Made by a program: the position numbers and the translations under genes. From Larix kaempferi (lineage: Eukaryota; Streptophyta; Pinopsida; Pinales; Pinaceae), in assembly GCA_027924585.1 (NCBI GenBank), contig BSBM01000307.1, forward strand, positions 10,438,001-10,502,000: a stretch of 64,000 nt of DNA, given 5' to 3'. The notes beneath the pieces were generated by a model. It did no database searches. It had not been told where the DNA came from and saw only the letters and a program-made list of their open reading frames with translations. Shown here one piece after another: positions 10,605-21,870 of this stretch (position 1 is its first letter; every line of letters begins with the position of its first letter).

Positions 10605-11015
10605 CTTTTGGGTTTTCAGACTCTCTAAACATGAAAATACCAAGCGAGCATTCACCTACTCAGGCTCGATGTGAAATCCACGAGAGGGTAAGTAGAGGAC
10701 TATTTAAGTTTTTCAACTCTATAAACAAGAAAACACCGCCGAGCACAGACCAATCCGGGCTCGATATAAAATCCACGGATAGGTGAAAAGAGGATTGTTT
10801 AAGTTTTTCAGACTCTATAAACAGGAAAACACCGGAGAGCATTAATCTGCTTGGGCTCGATACTAAAATCCACGAGCAGATATATGGAGTTATTGTTTAA
10901 GTTTTTCAGAATCCTTAAAATTGAAAACACCGACGAGCAAGAAGCTCGATATTAAAATCCAGAGATCAGTACATATAGAGTAATCTTCTATCTCTTCTTC
11001 GAACTCTATAAATTA
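10605..11015 (+). repeat. Tandem repeats (~95 bp) in the Tat 3' region
   Basis: About five diverged copies. Each starts near a T-run then CAGACTCTATAAAC (10613, 10709, 10804, 10902, 10994), followed by GAAAACACCG, CGAGCA, GGGCTCGAT and AAAATCCACGAG. Tandem repeats between pol and the 3' LTR are documented for Tat/Ogre elements and can seed satellites. Confidence 0.75.
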
Positions 11016-12289
11016 TGAAGAAGGTACTAAGTCTTCCTCCCATGGGCTCGTTAAATTTTTTACATGGTTGGACTTATTGAGTTTTCATTCTTTCTTGGAC
11101 TCATAAAAACAACAAGAAGGGTATTCTTTTATCTAAAAAGAATAAGGAACGGGAAAGACATATCATATCTTCATTGTCAAAGGCAGTTTTCAGTCAAGTT
11201 CTATCCTTGAACACAGCACCTACTTGAGTCTATCTTGTCAGTTGGTTTTAGTTTTTGGCCTCAGGGTGAACTTTTCCTCCGAGTTATTTACTCCCCCGGT
11301 TGGTTATTCTTCCAACCATATGGAGGGTCTGTTAATGTCTCTTACATTTCAGACTTATTTACCCCATTATGTCAGAAACTGCCTGAGTCACTTTGTGCCG
11401 TGCTCAATGTTCAAGGATATACCCTGTGTCGGCCATTCTGCAGTTTACCTTGATCTCATGTGTCGGCCTTCCTAGTGTCAGTCTTGTTTCATATTATTCC
11501 ATATCATCTCTTACCAATTGAGTGTTCCTCGAGTTGGATGATGGAGGATGCCTTAAGGCCTCCCTTCCAACGGACTTCTTCCCATCGACACCAAATCATT
11601 ATTCTGGGATTGAAGTTTAGAGTTTCAGTTAGTACCTTGGAGATTGCAGTCACCAGTGGCAATTTTCCTCGCTGTTGAATGATGAGAATACATCAATGTC
11701 TCTTCTTCGACAGGATTCCCAAGTGTTCGACTCCAATTCCATCTATTCACATTTGGCGAATCGTACTTGGTACCTTGGACCCCATCATTATTATCGGTGG
11801 AAGTCCTCGCGTTTGTTAACGGTATACATCAATGACCGGTAATCAAACGATGCCCTCCATGTTCGACTACCAACTCATCTATTCACATGGTTAGGGTTTG
11901 TACCTAGGGTTGTTTTGGGATGAAGACCTTGGGATTTTGATGACATTACCTCATTTTCTTATCACCCAAGTTGTGCAAGACTGAGCCTCACTTATATTCG
12001 GCTCTCCATGAGACATAGATCCAGTTTGTTGTTATGGCTATGATCTCTCAGTTTGACATGGATCCACGCTTGTATTTCAAGTGGCCATGCTTTATATACA
12101 TCTCATTGTTATGTATCGGAGATCATGTTGTATCACACTACACATCTATAAGATGTCAAAAATGTAATTGCTCGCTGACTTTGATCTTTGTTGCAGGTTT
12201 CTTGTGACTTGTTTTCTGCGGTTCTGTGCTCCTCCTCTGGCTTTGGATTGTAATGTATTTCGGCCATCGTTTCCCTCTAACCTCACACA
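11016..12289 (+). other. Non-coding end of the Tat 3' region
   Basis: About 1.27 kb between the tandem repeats and the polypurine tract. Short frames exist but none resembles a known protein. No further repeat family was recognised. Confidence 0.5.
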
Positions 12290-12301
12290 TTAGGGGGCAT
12301 C
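12290..12301 (+). promoter_or_regulatory. Polypurine tract of the Tat element
   Basis: TTAGGGGGCATC lies directly against the 3' LTR start. A G-rich purine run here primes plus-strand DNA synthesis. Confidence 0.7.
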
Positions 12302-13346
12302 TGTTATAGGTAAAACTTGCACCTCTCCGTCTGTGATCACCCTGAGTTGTTGATCACACAAAAGGACAATTTGGATGGAGGAGCATGTTGACCTTGGATG
12401 ATATGACAACTCATTCCATTTCCTGACATTACTGGAAAAACACAAAAAATATCATTTTGAGATATGAGCGCTACTCTACTCAAAGAGACTAGCGCCCATA
12501 TGCTACTCCACTGTATAATAGTAGCGCCCATATCCAAGTATACGCTACTCCAGTGTAGCAAAGTAGCGCTCGACATTTAAAATTGAATGAGCGCTAGTTG
12601 TTAAACACCAGGGTAGCGCCTTATACGCTACTCTACTGAACAAGAGTCGCGTACATCTTAAAATATGATCAAAAAATAAATTAATTCATCGAGGAGGATT
12701 AGTTGATGGCAGTTTCCTAACTCCCCCAACTTCCTCCATAACTACATTTCGACCTGAACTGCTTCTTTAATCCTATAAATACCAAGAAGGTTAAAGGAGA
12801 AGGGTTAGAAATTGGAGTTAGTGAGATTGATTAATGGAAAAACTTTGACGAAGCTTGCATTGGAGGAGTTGTTGCAGAAGACATCCAAGCCAGAGCAGAG
12901 CCAGAGCCCAGAATCTAGTTGCAGGAGCCTGTTTCATTATCAGGTATACTTGTACATCATTCTATTTTTGACAAATAAAGGTTGAAGTGTTTTTTTCTTG
13001 TTCCAATTTGAATGTGTTATGAAATGGAATCTTAAGTTGGATCTATTTTGGTCAATGCTGAATGTTAAACATTGCTTTTGTTTATTTCAAGCTTTATATA
13101 TTGCCCAAAATGTTTTGAGAAAGGTATTGTTGTTGCAGGTTTGCTGAAGGAAAGGTAGATTTGGAAGCTGAACACGAGATCGAGTCAAGGCTAGGATCAG
13201 ACTTCGGTTAAAAGGTGTGTTCCCTAAATCTACAATCTATTTCTTTTTGTAAATGCCTCTGTAATAGCATCAATACACTTACCTGTCACCCCAACCAAGT
13301 TGATAGCATTAGTTTCCTTGCTATAGGGTAGAAATGCCCGCCAACA
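12302..13346 (+). repeat. 3' LTR of the Tat element
   Basis: 1045 bp, TGTTATAGG to CCAACA, same length as the 5' LTR with about a dozen substitutions seen by eye. The hairpin cluster lies at about 12466-12654. Confidence 0.95.
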
Positions 13347-13351
13347 GATGG

Positions 13352-13986
13352 AAGCCGCCTATTAGGCAGAAATCGCCGAACTAGCAGCACGATGGCCAGT
13401 CAATATGGCGCAGCAGGCACAAGAAGCTAGAGAAGAGGCACTGAGGGCCTCTACGCAGCAGTCGTGCGATGCCAAATCCTGTTAGATGATGTTTCAAACA
13501 TTTGGAGCATATTGCCAGATGAGCTGGAGCTGCAAAAGATCCACGATGAAATACAACGAAAGTAGCAGGAAGTGGACGCTACGGATGCTTCTATGAAGGA
13601 CTTGTCGGTCCGTCAGAAGAAGCATGCCTTCAAGCAAACCAAAGTACTTAGAAAGGAACTCGAGGTGTTAAGGGCCAAAGAAGCTGAAACCTCTGCGAGG
13701 TTACAACCATTGCAAGAAGAGGCACTCACTTTGACAGATGAGATTGAACTAAGATTGCAAGACCTTCAGGCAGCGGAGGCCAAAGTTAAGGAACAAATTG
13801 AAGAGCCGGCCACGGATGAAGTGCTAAACATGGTTAAGGGATATGAGCAAGAAGTAAAGGAAGTAGTTGCAAGATTGAGTGCAACTGTTCATGACTTCAC
13901 TACCCGGTGGGAATTTCAAAAGAGGCACAGATGGAGCAGCTGGACTGAAGTGGCTCGAGATGAGCCACAATTCAATGTTAGGGGCC
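13352..13986 (+). pseudogene. Coiled-coil ORF of element O, downstream part
   Basis: Continues the reading frame broken by the Tat insertion. It has stops at about 13363, 13480 and 13563 and a frame change between 13470 and 13550. From 13572 it is open and strongly coiled-coil (VLRKELEVLRAKEAE, DEIELRLQDLQAAEAK, EVLNMVKGYEQEVKE). The open frame runs to 14117 but the last 130 bases lie in the LTR-like block, so the real end is probably before 13987. Family not recognised. Confidence 0.45.
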
Positions 13987-15497
13987 TGTTGGGCATGGCC
14001 CAAGTAGGCACAATTTTGATACAGATACAGTTTTGGGAGCTGCGCAGCTTTTGGGCTGCGACGTCAGAAGATACGATTTTGAGAAATGCACAGTTCGGAA
14101 TACAAATGCAGTTTTGACGCAGTAGTGCAGGTGCGGAGGACCTACGCAACAGCTACTTTTGGTAAAGAAGTATAGAAGAAGGTCGAGCTGAGTAAGAAAC
14201 CCATTTTGGGTAAGAAGCAGAATGAAGGACGAGGAAAGTGACCTATCTAAGAGAGTGGTGGCAAGCAGTTGAGAAGCTAGGCCACTAAGTCGACAGCGAG
14301 AGGCAGTCTAAAGGAGTGGAAAGTGACAGACCACGATGCAGTTGTAACCGTTTTGCTGATGAACTAGGACTGTCAGTAGGGAATCATAGCCACGAGTGGT
14401 CCAGTAAGGCGGCCAAAGCGAGTGGAGAAAGTTGTCGACGGCGACAGGCAGGGTGGCGGATATCCGCACTAATTTTGGGAACCTTAGGGTTTATTGCCAT
14501 GCATTGTAAAGACATGACCTACGGGCATGATCTATAAATAAGGAATATTTTGTAAGGGAAAGGGTTGTTGTTTTGGTTGTTGATTCTCTATTGTTGAATG
14601 GTATTGAGAAATATTCTGTAAGAGACAATTTTGTAAAGGCTCTGGAAGCTGAGTGCGCAGACAAAGAACTGTTGTACGCTTCCCAAAGACTAATATAACA
14701 ACAGTTCTTGTGGATGTAGCCTCCATCCTAGGGGTGAACCACATTAAATCCTGTGTAGTGTGATTGATTATGCATTTGCATTTGCTTATTTTCTTACCAT
14801 GGATGTTTGGATTCTCATTTATCAGTTGTTATGTTAATGCTTTTATATATTCGCCATAGGAGAAAGATGGGAGTAATATGTTAAGTATTACATGTATGGA
14901 TGAATGTTGAAGGTGCAGTATTCTAAGTCTGTGAAAGTATCAGTTTGTTGAATAATCACATACGTGGGTAGAGCTCGAGTTGTGTAAGTATCTTAATGCA
15001 CAACACCAGAAGTGTGCAATATTGTGTGTTCGTCTGTTTACTTTGGTTATAAGGTTAATCATACAAGGCAATAGATGAAGAGATAAACACTAAGTAAAGT
15101 TGTCAATATGAGTCAAGTCTGTGCAGGAAGCGTATAAGCTAGTTACGCTGTCCTATTGACTGCATCTTGCCCATGCCGCGCGGTCCATAGATATGCTGGT
15201 TGCGCAAGTATATTAGCGTGTAGAAGTGAGGACCGCGATGCATCTTATCGTCGTGCAGTCTCCAGTCCACTGCGCAGGCTCTACGTTGTGTTGTTATTGA
15301 ATCTATGTTAAGCAACTCATCACATAGCTGTGGAAACATGATTCCACAACTCCCCATATCTTCGCCTCGGGTGAGACTTCAGTCTGCTTGCAGATTGTTG
15401 CCGAAAGGGCCAGTGAAAAGGGGTTTTGTTGGTTCCTCGAACCACCAAGAACCTGGGTCTATATTGCAAACCTCTAGAATAGTTATTTAAGCCAACA
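13987..15497 (+). repeat. LTR-like block ending element O
   Basis: Starts TGTTGGGC after a purine run (TTAGGGGCC) and ends GCCAACA, giving a 6-bp terminal inverted match. TATAAATA at 14533-14540 is a good TATA box. Without the partner LTR the ends are provisional. Confidence 0.45.
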
Positions 15498-15879
15498 TGG
15501 ATCCAAGGAGAGCGAATGCTACAACTCCAAGCTTTGATCCTTCTTCCAAAACATCCAAGGGATCACTCTTTCGCACACTGCAGAATCAATAGAAGAATCA
15601 TGGAAGAATGATGATGAGATATGGAAGGACTTCTCTTTAACGGTATTGATGGCAACAAATCGTATATTATCTTCATGAAAAAAAGCTTCATGGAAAACAT
15701 AGGAAGCCACAGAGAAAGAAAGATGAACTAGATCATTTGTTGAGTCTTCTTCCATTTCTTCATGTACCTGCAAAAAACACTCTTTAAAATTCCTTACTTC
15801 AACAACATGCCTAAGAAAGGTCAAAAGGTGAAACCAAATGACCAAAGGTAATAACTGGAAGCAACTATGGAAATTGTTT
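15498..15879 (-). pseudogene. Unrecognised remnant with a short minus-strand frame
   Basis: A minus-strand frame (15845-15519, 108 codons) contains FSVASYVFHEAFFHED and SFHISSSFFHDSSID and matches nothing I know. It lies just inside the PBS of the reverse LTR at 15896-16628, so it could be the first internal bases of that element. A TTTTTTGCAG acceptor-like site precedes VHEEMEED. Chance frame is equally possible. Confidence 0.25.
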
Positions 15880-15895
15880 GCACCAGACTATACCA
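15880..15895 (-). promoter_or_regulatory. PBS-like site of a reverse LTR element
   Basis: On the minus strand TGGTATAGTCTGGTGC directly follows the LTR end. TGGTAT matches the usual TGGTATCAGAG initiator-Met site only partly. Confidence 0.45.
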
Positions 15896-16628
15896 TATTA
15901 GAATTTAGTTTGCACAACAATCACAACACTAGGTTCTTATACATGTGACAATCCAACCTAGATCTATATAGCAACAACAATCTCACTTATAATTATTTTC
16001 ACAAAGAGATACCAAGAATATAGAATAAATATTGAAGAATTCCCATGGGAAGAATTCCACTCTGATATTATTCATTAACATGAGTACAATATATAGATTC
16101 TCTCAAGAGACAAAATCGAGAGGCTTAGTGGCACGTTGAGTAGCTCACAATAATGAGGCCTAGATTGGACCAATTCACCCATCAATGACATGAGACCAAG
16201 TGTAACTCATAGATTGGGCCATAATGAGGTTCAATGAACATAGATGGAGCATGAGGAGGTTAGGCTAGTCAAAATAGTGTGAAAGGTACCATTATGATGG
16301 TGCATGGGTGAGTAGTTGGCTAAGTAGTGGCCATTAATGCACAAGTTGACCAAATATTTAAGAGGGCACGCTCCATCTCATTAAAAAAGGAAATTGCAAT
16401 AACTCCCACATAAATGCAAGGTAGTGGGGCACATTAACTCTTAAAATGATGGAAATGAGTGGATAAGTGGACAAACAAGGCTTCATGGATATATCACTAG
16501 TCTAAGGTGGTCAAATGTGGACAAACTATGGTCCAAGACACTAGACTAGGAACTAATGAACCAAATAAAACTAGGTAGAACAACATGAAGGTTCATGTCA
16601 TGAATATGATGGTGATATTGTTCTAACA
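15896..16628 (-). repeat. Reverse-strand LTR, probably copia
   Basis: In minus orientation it runs from TGTTAGAA (16628) to TTCTAATA (15896), an inverted terminal pair with one mismatch (expected CA end mutated to TA). A TATATATT box lies inside. No second copy is in the window. Confidence 0.5.
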
Positions 16629-16985
16629 CTTGGCATGAATTACATGCTTAGGTGGCTTCACTGGTGGTATGATTTCACTTAACCTATATTTTTCAACATG
16701 CTTAGAGTAAGTAGATTTAGTTTCATTTGAGTTCAACATTTATTGTTGCATTGCACTTGTCGTTATTTCATTTTGATTTATACTGCATTTCATTCTGAAT
16801 AAGGTAGGACGATGATGCATTTAAATTCTTTGTTGTTAGATGTGTGTGTAGGTCCACAGTTACCTAGGAGAATCTAAGGGATTCTCATGCACTCCTGAGA
16901 ATAGCACGTGTCCCACAATTGGATCCATTTGTTACGCCTCAAAGTGTTTGAAGTGTTCATTCCATTTGTGCCAGAGTGAGGGATT
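16629..16985. other. Unassigned spacer
   Basis: No coding frame or repeat recognised. It is the left flank of copia element B. Confidence 0.4.
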
Positions 16986-16990
16986 TATTT
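16986..16990. repeat. Target-site duplication TATTT of element B
   Basis: TATTT occurs at 16986-16990 and again at 22552-22556, immediately outside the two LTRs. Confidence 0.9.
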
Positions 16991-17667
16991 TGTGAAAATA
17001 AAATTAACAGGTAGACATTCAAAGCAAACAATTACTCTCACAAATTACCTTGCAAAAACTAGTCAAGAACACATAAAACAATCATGAATGTGATGCAAAC
17101 AATAAAAATCTACTGAATAAGTCTACATCAGCCAAATTTAGGCAATGTAATGGTTGTCCAAATATATAATTATATCAGAGATTTGAAATCCAAAGAACGC
17201 ATTTGAAATCCTCACAAAAGCAGGTTTACTAAAAAGATGAAAAACCCCCTTAGGTGTAAAAATCACTTTCCAAATCACCTTGAAGGATCACGAATTGGAA
17301 TGAATTGAATTGGAAGGTGATTTATGATGGAAAAGAAACCTAATCATATATTTTAGAGAGATAAAAAATGATGGAGGGTAATTTGGCCAAAAAGATGATG
17401 TTTCCAAGTCAACTAGCTTTTAACTCTTCACCAAAAGAAATAAAAAGTAGTGAGGGCGCCTTCTATTCTAGGATTGGAAAGAAATATGATAGAATATCAA
17501 GAAATATTATCTAGAATCTCCTCAAGTGCACCCTAGTGACTCAAGATGGCATGTGGTCCCATAAAAGACAAAAATATGTCCAACTACCTAGTCAACACCT
17601 AGGAAATTAATCAATCTGACTAATGTAATGTATCCTAAGTATGGAATCAATTTTTAATATTCTGACA
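16991..17667 (-). repeat. 3' LTR of element B
   Basis: Plus-strand ends TGTGAAAATA and TTCTGACA. It matches 21871-22551 throughout with many substitutions and small indels. Confidence 0.9.
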
Positions 17668-17678
17668 CCCCCCTTAAG
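17668..17678 (-). promoter_or_regulatory. Polypurine tract of element B
   Basis: The minus strand reads CTTAAGGGGGG directly before the 3' LTR. Confidence 0.8.
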
Positions 17679-17854
17679 CCTGGATTTATGTGTAATATCA
17701 GAAATATAGGGCCCAACAGCCTAGCATGATCACCCTTTTTACATACTGCTTTGTCCACAAAACAAGGAAAGAAGTAAAACCTCATGGGAAAAAAACCTCC
17801 CCTCAAAACATGGACATGAACAAAATTGAAAAATTGTTTTTCAATAATTTTTCT

Positions 17855-18247
17855 TCACTTCTTCACCACATGTTCACCCATCCCAATAAGTGATCTAAGA
17901 TGGATGAAAGTATTCTCTGAAAACGTTTTGGTGAAGATGTCTGCAACTTGCCCACAAGATGGGAAAAACTGCATATCAATGATGTGATCATGCACTAGAT
18001 TTCGTATGTAGTGCATATGAATCTCTATATGCTTGGTTCTTTGCCTATGTATGGGATCAGTTGAGATCCTTATGTAACTTTGATTCTTACTTGAATAGAA
18101 AATAGGTCCTTCTCCAAGCATGAAAACAAATTCGGAAGTGGCCTTCCGATTTAGGCTATCACCAACCCAATCTGAGTAAAAAAAACCAAGAAGATCTAGG
18201 CTAGAATCTGCAACATAGTGAATCACATGAGACTTGGTTCCTTGCAC
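17855..18247 (-). pseudogene. pol: copia RNase H (element B)
   Basis: C-terminal RNase H of the polyprotein: LGFFYSDWVGDSLNRKATS holds the first catalytic Asp, and RTKHIEIHMHYIRN and VADIFTKTFSENTF are conserved end motifs of copia pol. It ends about 190 bp before the polypurine tract. A TAG upstream near 18268 separates it from the rest of pol. Confidence 0.85.
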
Positions 18248-18511
18248 ATAATGAAAGATTCTTTTCTAATCCCTCCAGTGAAGCTCATGTGGCTGCTCCA
18301 TGTATCTTGATGCCACACTCATAGCATAAGCAATATCATGTAGAGTATGAGTCAAGTACATCAAGCTGCCAACTAGCTGCCTATACAAGGTGTTGTTCAC
18401 CAATGGTGTAGAATCTGCATCTTCAAGTCTAAATCCTGAAAGGAAGGGAATCTTTGTAGGATTTCATTCAGCCATATTGAACTTCTTTAGCAGTTGTGAT
18501 GCATACTTTGA

Positions 18512-19051
18512 CTAAGAAAATTTAATTCCTGAATTGGATTGAGAAATCTCAAGCCCCAAAAATTGTTTAAGTATTCCCAAGTTAGTCATGTAAAAAGCTT
18601 GATGCAAAGAGGTCTTCAATGAAGCAATCTCATCAATGGAGATTCCAGTGATCAATAGGTCATCAACATATAACACAATAATAAAAATGGAACCATTGAT
18701 TATATTCATGTACACATTCAAATAAGATTTGCATCTACTAAAAGGTTGTGACAAGAGAAAATTGTCCATATTGGCATACCAAGCTCTAGGAGCTTGATTA
18801 AGCCCATATAAGGACTTATTAAACCTGCCCACAATGTTAGGATCATAAATATAACCCTATGTATGCTGCATATATATATCCTCTTCAACATATCCATGAA
18901 GGAAATTACTCTTGACATCCATATGATGCACTTCCCAGTGCCTGGATGCAAAAATTGCCAGACCTAGTCTTATTGAATCCATCTTTGCAACTGGTGCAAA
19001 GGCCTCATTGTATTCAAGGCCATGGAATTGGGAGAATCCCCTAGCCACCAA
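18512..19051 (-). pseudogene. pol: copia reverse transcriptase (element B)
   Basis: Two frames cover RT. The first (19051-18857) starts VARGFSQFHGLEYNEAFAPV and includes HHMDVKSNFLHG with the first catalytic Asp. The second (18832-18512) has KSLYGLNQAPRAWY and IIVLYVDDLLITG, the YVDD catalytic core. A stop and frame change at 18833-18856 separate them. Residues 18511-18248 are further RT/connection sequence with stops. Confidence 0.85.
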
Positions 19052-19060
19052 AATTTCCTC

Positions 19061-19767
19061 TTACTTGATTTCTTCACCATCAACAACAATTTTGGTTATG
19101 AAAATCCACTTACACTTCACCAATTTTATGCCCAGTGGAAGCTTGACTAGCTCTTGGGTTCCATTCTTTTGAAGTGTATGAAAATCCTCATCCATGGAAG
19201 CCTGCCATATTGGTTCATGTGAGGATTCTTCATATGATTTAGGATCAGAATAAACCATCAGAAAACACTTCTCAGAAAGAAACGGATCTTTCACAGAAAG
19301 AACATTCTCAAACTGAGATCTAGTCCTCTTAGGATCATGAGGATCCCCCACTAGTTCTCCAGCTGCTTCAAGAGTCTTGGAAGCCCACTTAGGCCTTGTA
19401 TGGGATTTTTTATCTGAAATCATATGGTCGTCATCATAAAAAATATCAGAATTGGAAATTTCATGAGAAGCTTCACTTACTTTGAAAAGTGGTGGTTCAT
19501 AGGATTCTCCAATTTCAACTGCCTGCAAGGGTTCTTCTTCGAATTGAACACTCCTTTCAATGAAATATTTTGAATGGTCATGTTCAAAAACTTGTAACCC
19601 TTGGATTCTTCTAAATATCCAAAAAATATGCATGGTTTTCTTTGAGGCTGCAAATCCCTCCTCTTCTCCGGTGGAATTCTATCCCAAGCCTTGGAGTCAA
19701 AAATCCTGAAATGAGAAACATCAGGTTTGTGCCTAGTCCAAGCTTCAAAAAGAGTGATTCCTTTCAA
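19061..19767 (-). pseudogene. pol: Integrase C-terminus and linker to RT (element B)
   Basis: Overlapping frames 19767-19477 and 19633-19061 show the post-integrase region (TLFEAWTRHKPDVSHFRIF, KPCIFFGYLEESKGYK) and the linker before RT (HEPIWQASMDEDFHTLQKNG, LVKCKWIFITK). A frameshift near 19630 separates them. Confidence 0.75.
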
Positions 19768-19841
19768 TATTTATGAGGCAATTTGTTCTAAATATAGGCT
19801 ACATAGTTGATGGATTCATCCCAAAGTCTTGGATACAAAGA

Positions 19842-20390
19842 CTAAGACTCAAGCATGCATGTATCCATCTCTTTGATAGATTTGTTCTTCCTCTTAGCAA
19901 CACCATTTTGCTGAGATGTGTAAGGAACAGTGCGTTGCATCTGAATTCCAACAGTGGCACAGAGTTGTTTTAAATCAGATTTGATGTACTCCCCACCATT
20001 ATCAGATCTGAGTACTTTGGTCTTCCTACCAGACTGGTTCTCAATTGAGGCTTTAAAAATCTTGAAACAACTGAAAACTTCAGACTTTAATTGGAGGAAA
20101 AAGACCCAACCGAATTTGGAAAAGTCATCTATGAAGGTTGAGACATATTTTTCATTGTTCAAAGACACGTGGGGAAATGGACCTGATATATCACTATGAA
20201 TGAGCTCAAGGGGTGCATAGGTTTGCTCAGACTTGGCTCTCTCAAACTTATGCTCGGGGTGTTTTTCTAGGATGCAACCTTGATAGAATCCTTTAGAAAA
20301 CTTGATATTGGGAATCCCTATGACCATATTCTTCTCATGCAATTGAGAAAGGTATTTGTAATTAAGGTGATAAAATCTCGCAGGCCACAA
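19842..20390 (-). pseudogene. pol: copia integrase core (element B)
   Basis: LIHSDISGPFPHVSLNNEKY carries the first catalytic Asp, VLRSDNGGEYIKS the second, and YTSQQNGVAKRKNKSIKE the Glu region, where the usual ERKN reads KRKN, so the catalytic Glu appears lost. An upstream HLNYKYLSQL segment belongs to the zinc-binding pre-integrase region. Confidence 0.8.
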
Positions 20391-20758
20391 TTTGATGCTT
20401 CATTGGCATGAGTGAGGAGAGCAGAAGGTGATGAGAAAGACACAAAGTGATAAAACTTGTAAACTTTAGAGTTATGATCAACAATACCTATGGCAAAAAC
20501 TCTACTTGTGTAAATATCATAAATTTCCACACCATTAGGTGTGAATACAACCTTTTTGGGAGACCCAGTGTGAGTCATCTGATAAATTGACAAGAATTTA
20601 GTAGCAAGACCTGGGACATACAACACATTAGTGAAAGAACCATTATCTATATCAATACTTCCTTTACCTTTGCAATTATTTTTATAGTCATCACCCAACA
20701 CAATTGTTGGACCACCAGAAGAATCAAGAGAGGAAAAAAACTCTCTTGTGGAAACCAT
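20391..20758 (-). pseudogene. pol: Protease to pre-integrase region (element B)
   Basis: The frame 20758-20318 has SSLDSSGGPTIVLGDD, FTNVLYVPGLATKFLS and MTHTGSPKKVVFTPNGV, typical of the region after the copia protease active site. The active-site Asp triad itself is not in the open frame and lies at or just before the stop near 20760. Confidence 0.7.
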
Positions 20759-20848
20759 ATGCCTTGAATCTCATGAATCAATGATGAAAGAGGAGGATTT
20801 GGATGTGATTTCCATCAAAGCATGTACTCTCTCCTTGTATTCAGAATT

Positions 20849-21685
20849 TTATTCTCCTTCCTTATTCTTTGTGCCATCTGGAAGAAGGATGTTGGATTTC
20901 TCGAGGAGTTGATCCATTTTATCAATGGTCTTCTTCATGCAGGAACTCTTAGGATGAAAGAACCTATTGCAGTATGCGCACTTACTCTTCTCTTTCTTCT
21001 TCTGAGGCTTCTTTTTGGGTTTTGAAGAGTCCTCTTGTGATTTTCGCTTGTCTTTCTTCTGATCTAGTGGCTTTTTGGGGTTGGCCTTCTTCTTGATTTT
21101 TGAATTCTTTGAATCCCCACCAGCCAAAGCATAGTGCTTTGATTTATTTTTAATTGTTCCCATCAAGACCAACTTGTCTTGCTCCTAAGTTAGTGATTCC
21201 ATGAATTCATCCAGTGAAGGCATCTTCCAATTTCGAACAATGATTTTGGTAGCATGGAAGGTCGAAACAAAGACTAAGTAATCAGGGCCCAATTTTGAAA
21301 GAATGACCAAGATCAATTTCTCATATTTCTTATCAATTCCACACTGCTTCAATTAAAGAACAAGAGCTTTAAAATTGGAGAAAAAATCTTGGAGGGTCTC
21401 GAAATTGCTTGGACTCGGTGAAACTAGTTCATTCTCTAGTTGGTGGACCCTCAACTCATCAGTATTTCCAAATAAAGTTTGGATCTTGACCCAAAACTCA
21501 TTCGGTGTGGTAATACCATCTAGATGGAAAAGATCCCTGGATGTGCTAAGACACAAGATACCATAAGCCTCATCTCTCATGTTATGCCACTTTGCCTTCT
21601 CAAAAAGTGCAGTAATTGGCTCAACTTCAGTAGCCATAGTCACCATGTAGAGGCCTTTAATCCTCAACAATATCTCCATTTTCAC
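20849..21685 (-). pseudogene. gag: gag with zinc knuckle (element B)
   Basis: The frame 21685-21353 has the copia gag core (AKWHNMRDEAYGILCLS, NEFWVKIQTLFGNTDELRV, LQDFFSNFKALVL). The frame 21172-20849 is Lys-rich and contains CAYCNRFFHPKSSC, a zinc knuckle. Stops near 21350 and 21190 separate the parts. The first gag codons near 21690-21740 are not in a clean frame. Confidence 0.75.
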
Positions 21686-21860
21686 CTTCCAATCAAATTA
21701 ATTGAATGGAGTGAGCATGATTTGTTGTTATTATCCATGGTTGCTCTTAATTGCGCCCCTAAGATACTGGATAGTGCCCTCTGGGAGACTGAATTGCGCC
21801 CTCTAAGAGACTGGTACAATAATGCAGGACAAAATAAGGAGAATAACACTGCTGGTATTT

Positions 21861-21870
21861 TATGATACCA
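21861..21870 (-). promoter_or_regulatory. PBS of element B, initiator tRNA-Met type
   Basis: The minus strand reads TGGTATCATA directly after the 5' LTR; TGGTATCA matches the initiator-Met site. Confidence 0.75.

Larger units (their letters stand above)
904..13346 (+). mobile_element. Tat-type Ty3/gypsy element without RT or integrase
   Basis: Complete element with two 1045-bp LTRs, an Arg-tRNA-type PBS, a polypurine tract and a 5-bp TSD. The order is LTR, 2-kb leader, gag, aspartic protease, an unrecognised ORF, archaeal-type RNase H, antisense PMD gene, tandem repeats, LTR. The archaeal RNase H, a long repeat-rich 3' region and antisense extra ORFs are known traits of the plant Tat lineage. 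No reverse transcriptase, classical RNase H or integrase motif is present in any frame. The LTRs differ at only about a dozen positions by eye, so it moved fairly recently and presumably in trans. Confidence 0.85.
1..15497 (+). mobile_element. Older LTR element O (3' part), split by a Tat insertion
   Basis: The left part (1-898) and the right part (13352-15497) form one unit once the Tat element and one GATGG duplication are removed, because a coiled-coil reading frame continues in frame across the junction. The right part ends in an LTR-like block starting TGTTGGGC (13987) and ending GCCAACA (15497), with a TATA box. The 5' LTR would lie left of the window. No RT, integrase or protease is visible, so lineage is unknown. 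Seen: frame continuity and LTR-like ends. Inferred: that this is one LTR element. Confidence 0.5.

Noticed and set aside
10605-11015. Regular repeats as a CRISPR array
   Set aside because: Units of ~95 bp vary along their whole length with no constant repeat/unique spacer pattern, and the context is a plant retrotransposon.
21861-21870. Possible tRNA genes at the TGGTATCA sites
   Set aside because: Only the 3'-terminal complement is present, next to an LTR; these are primer-binding sites.
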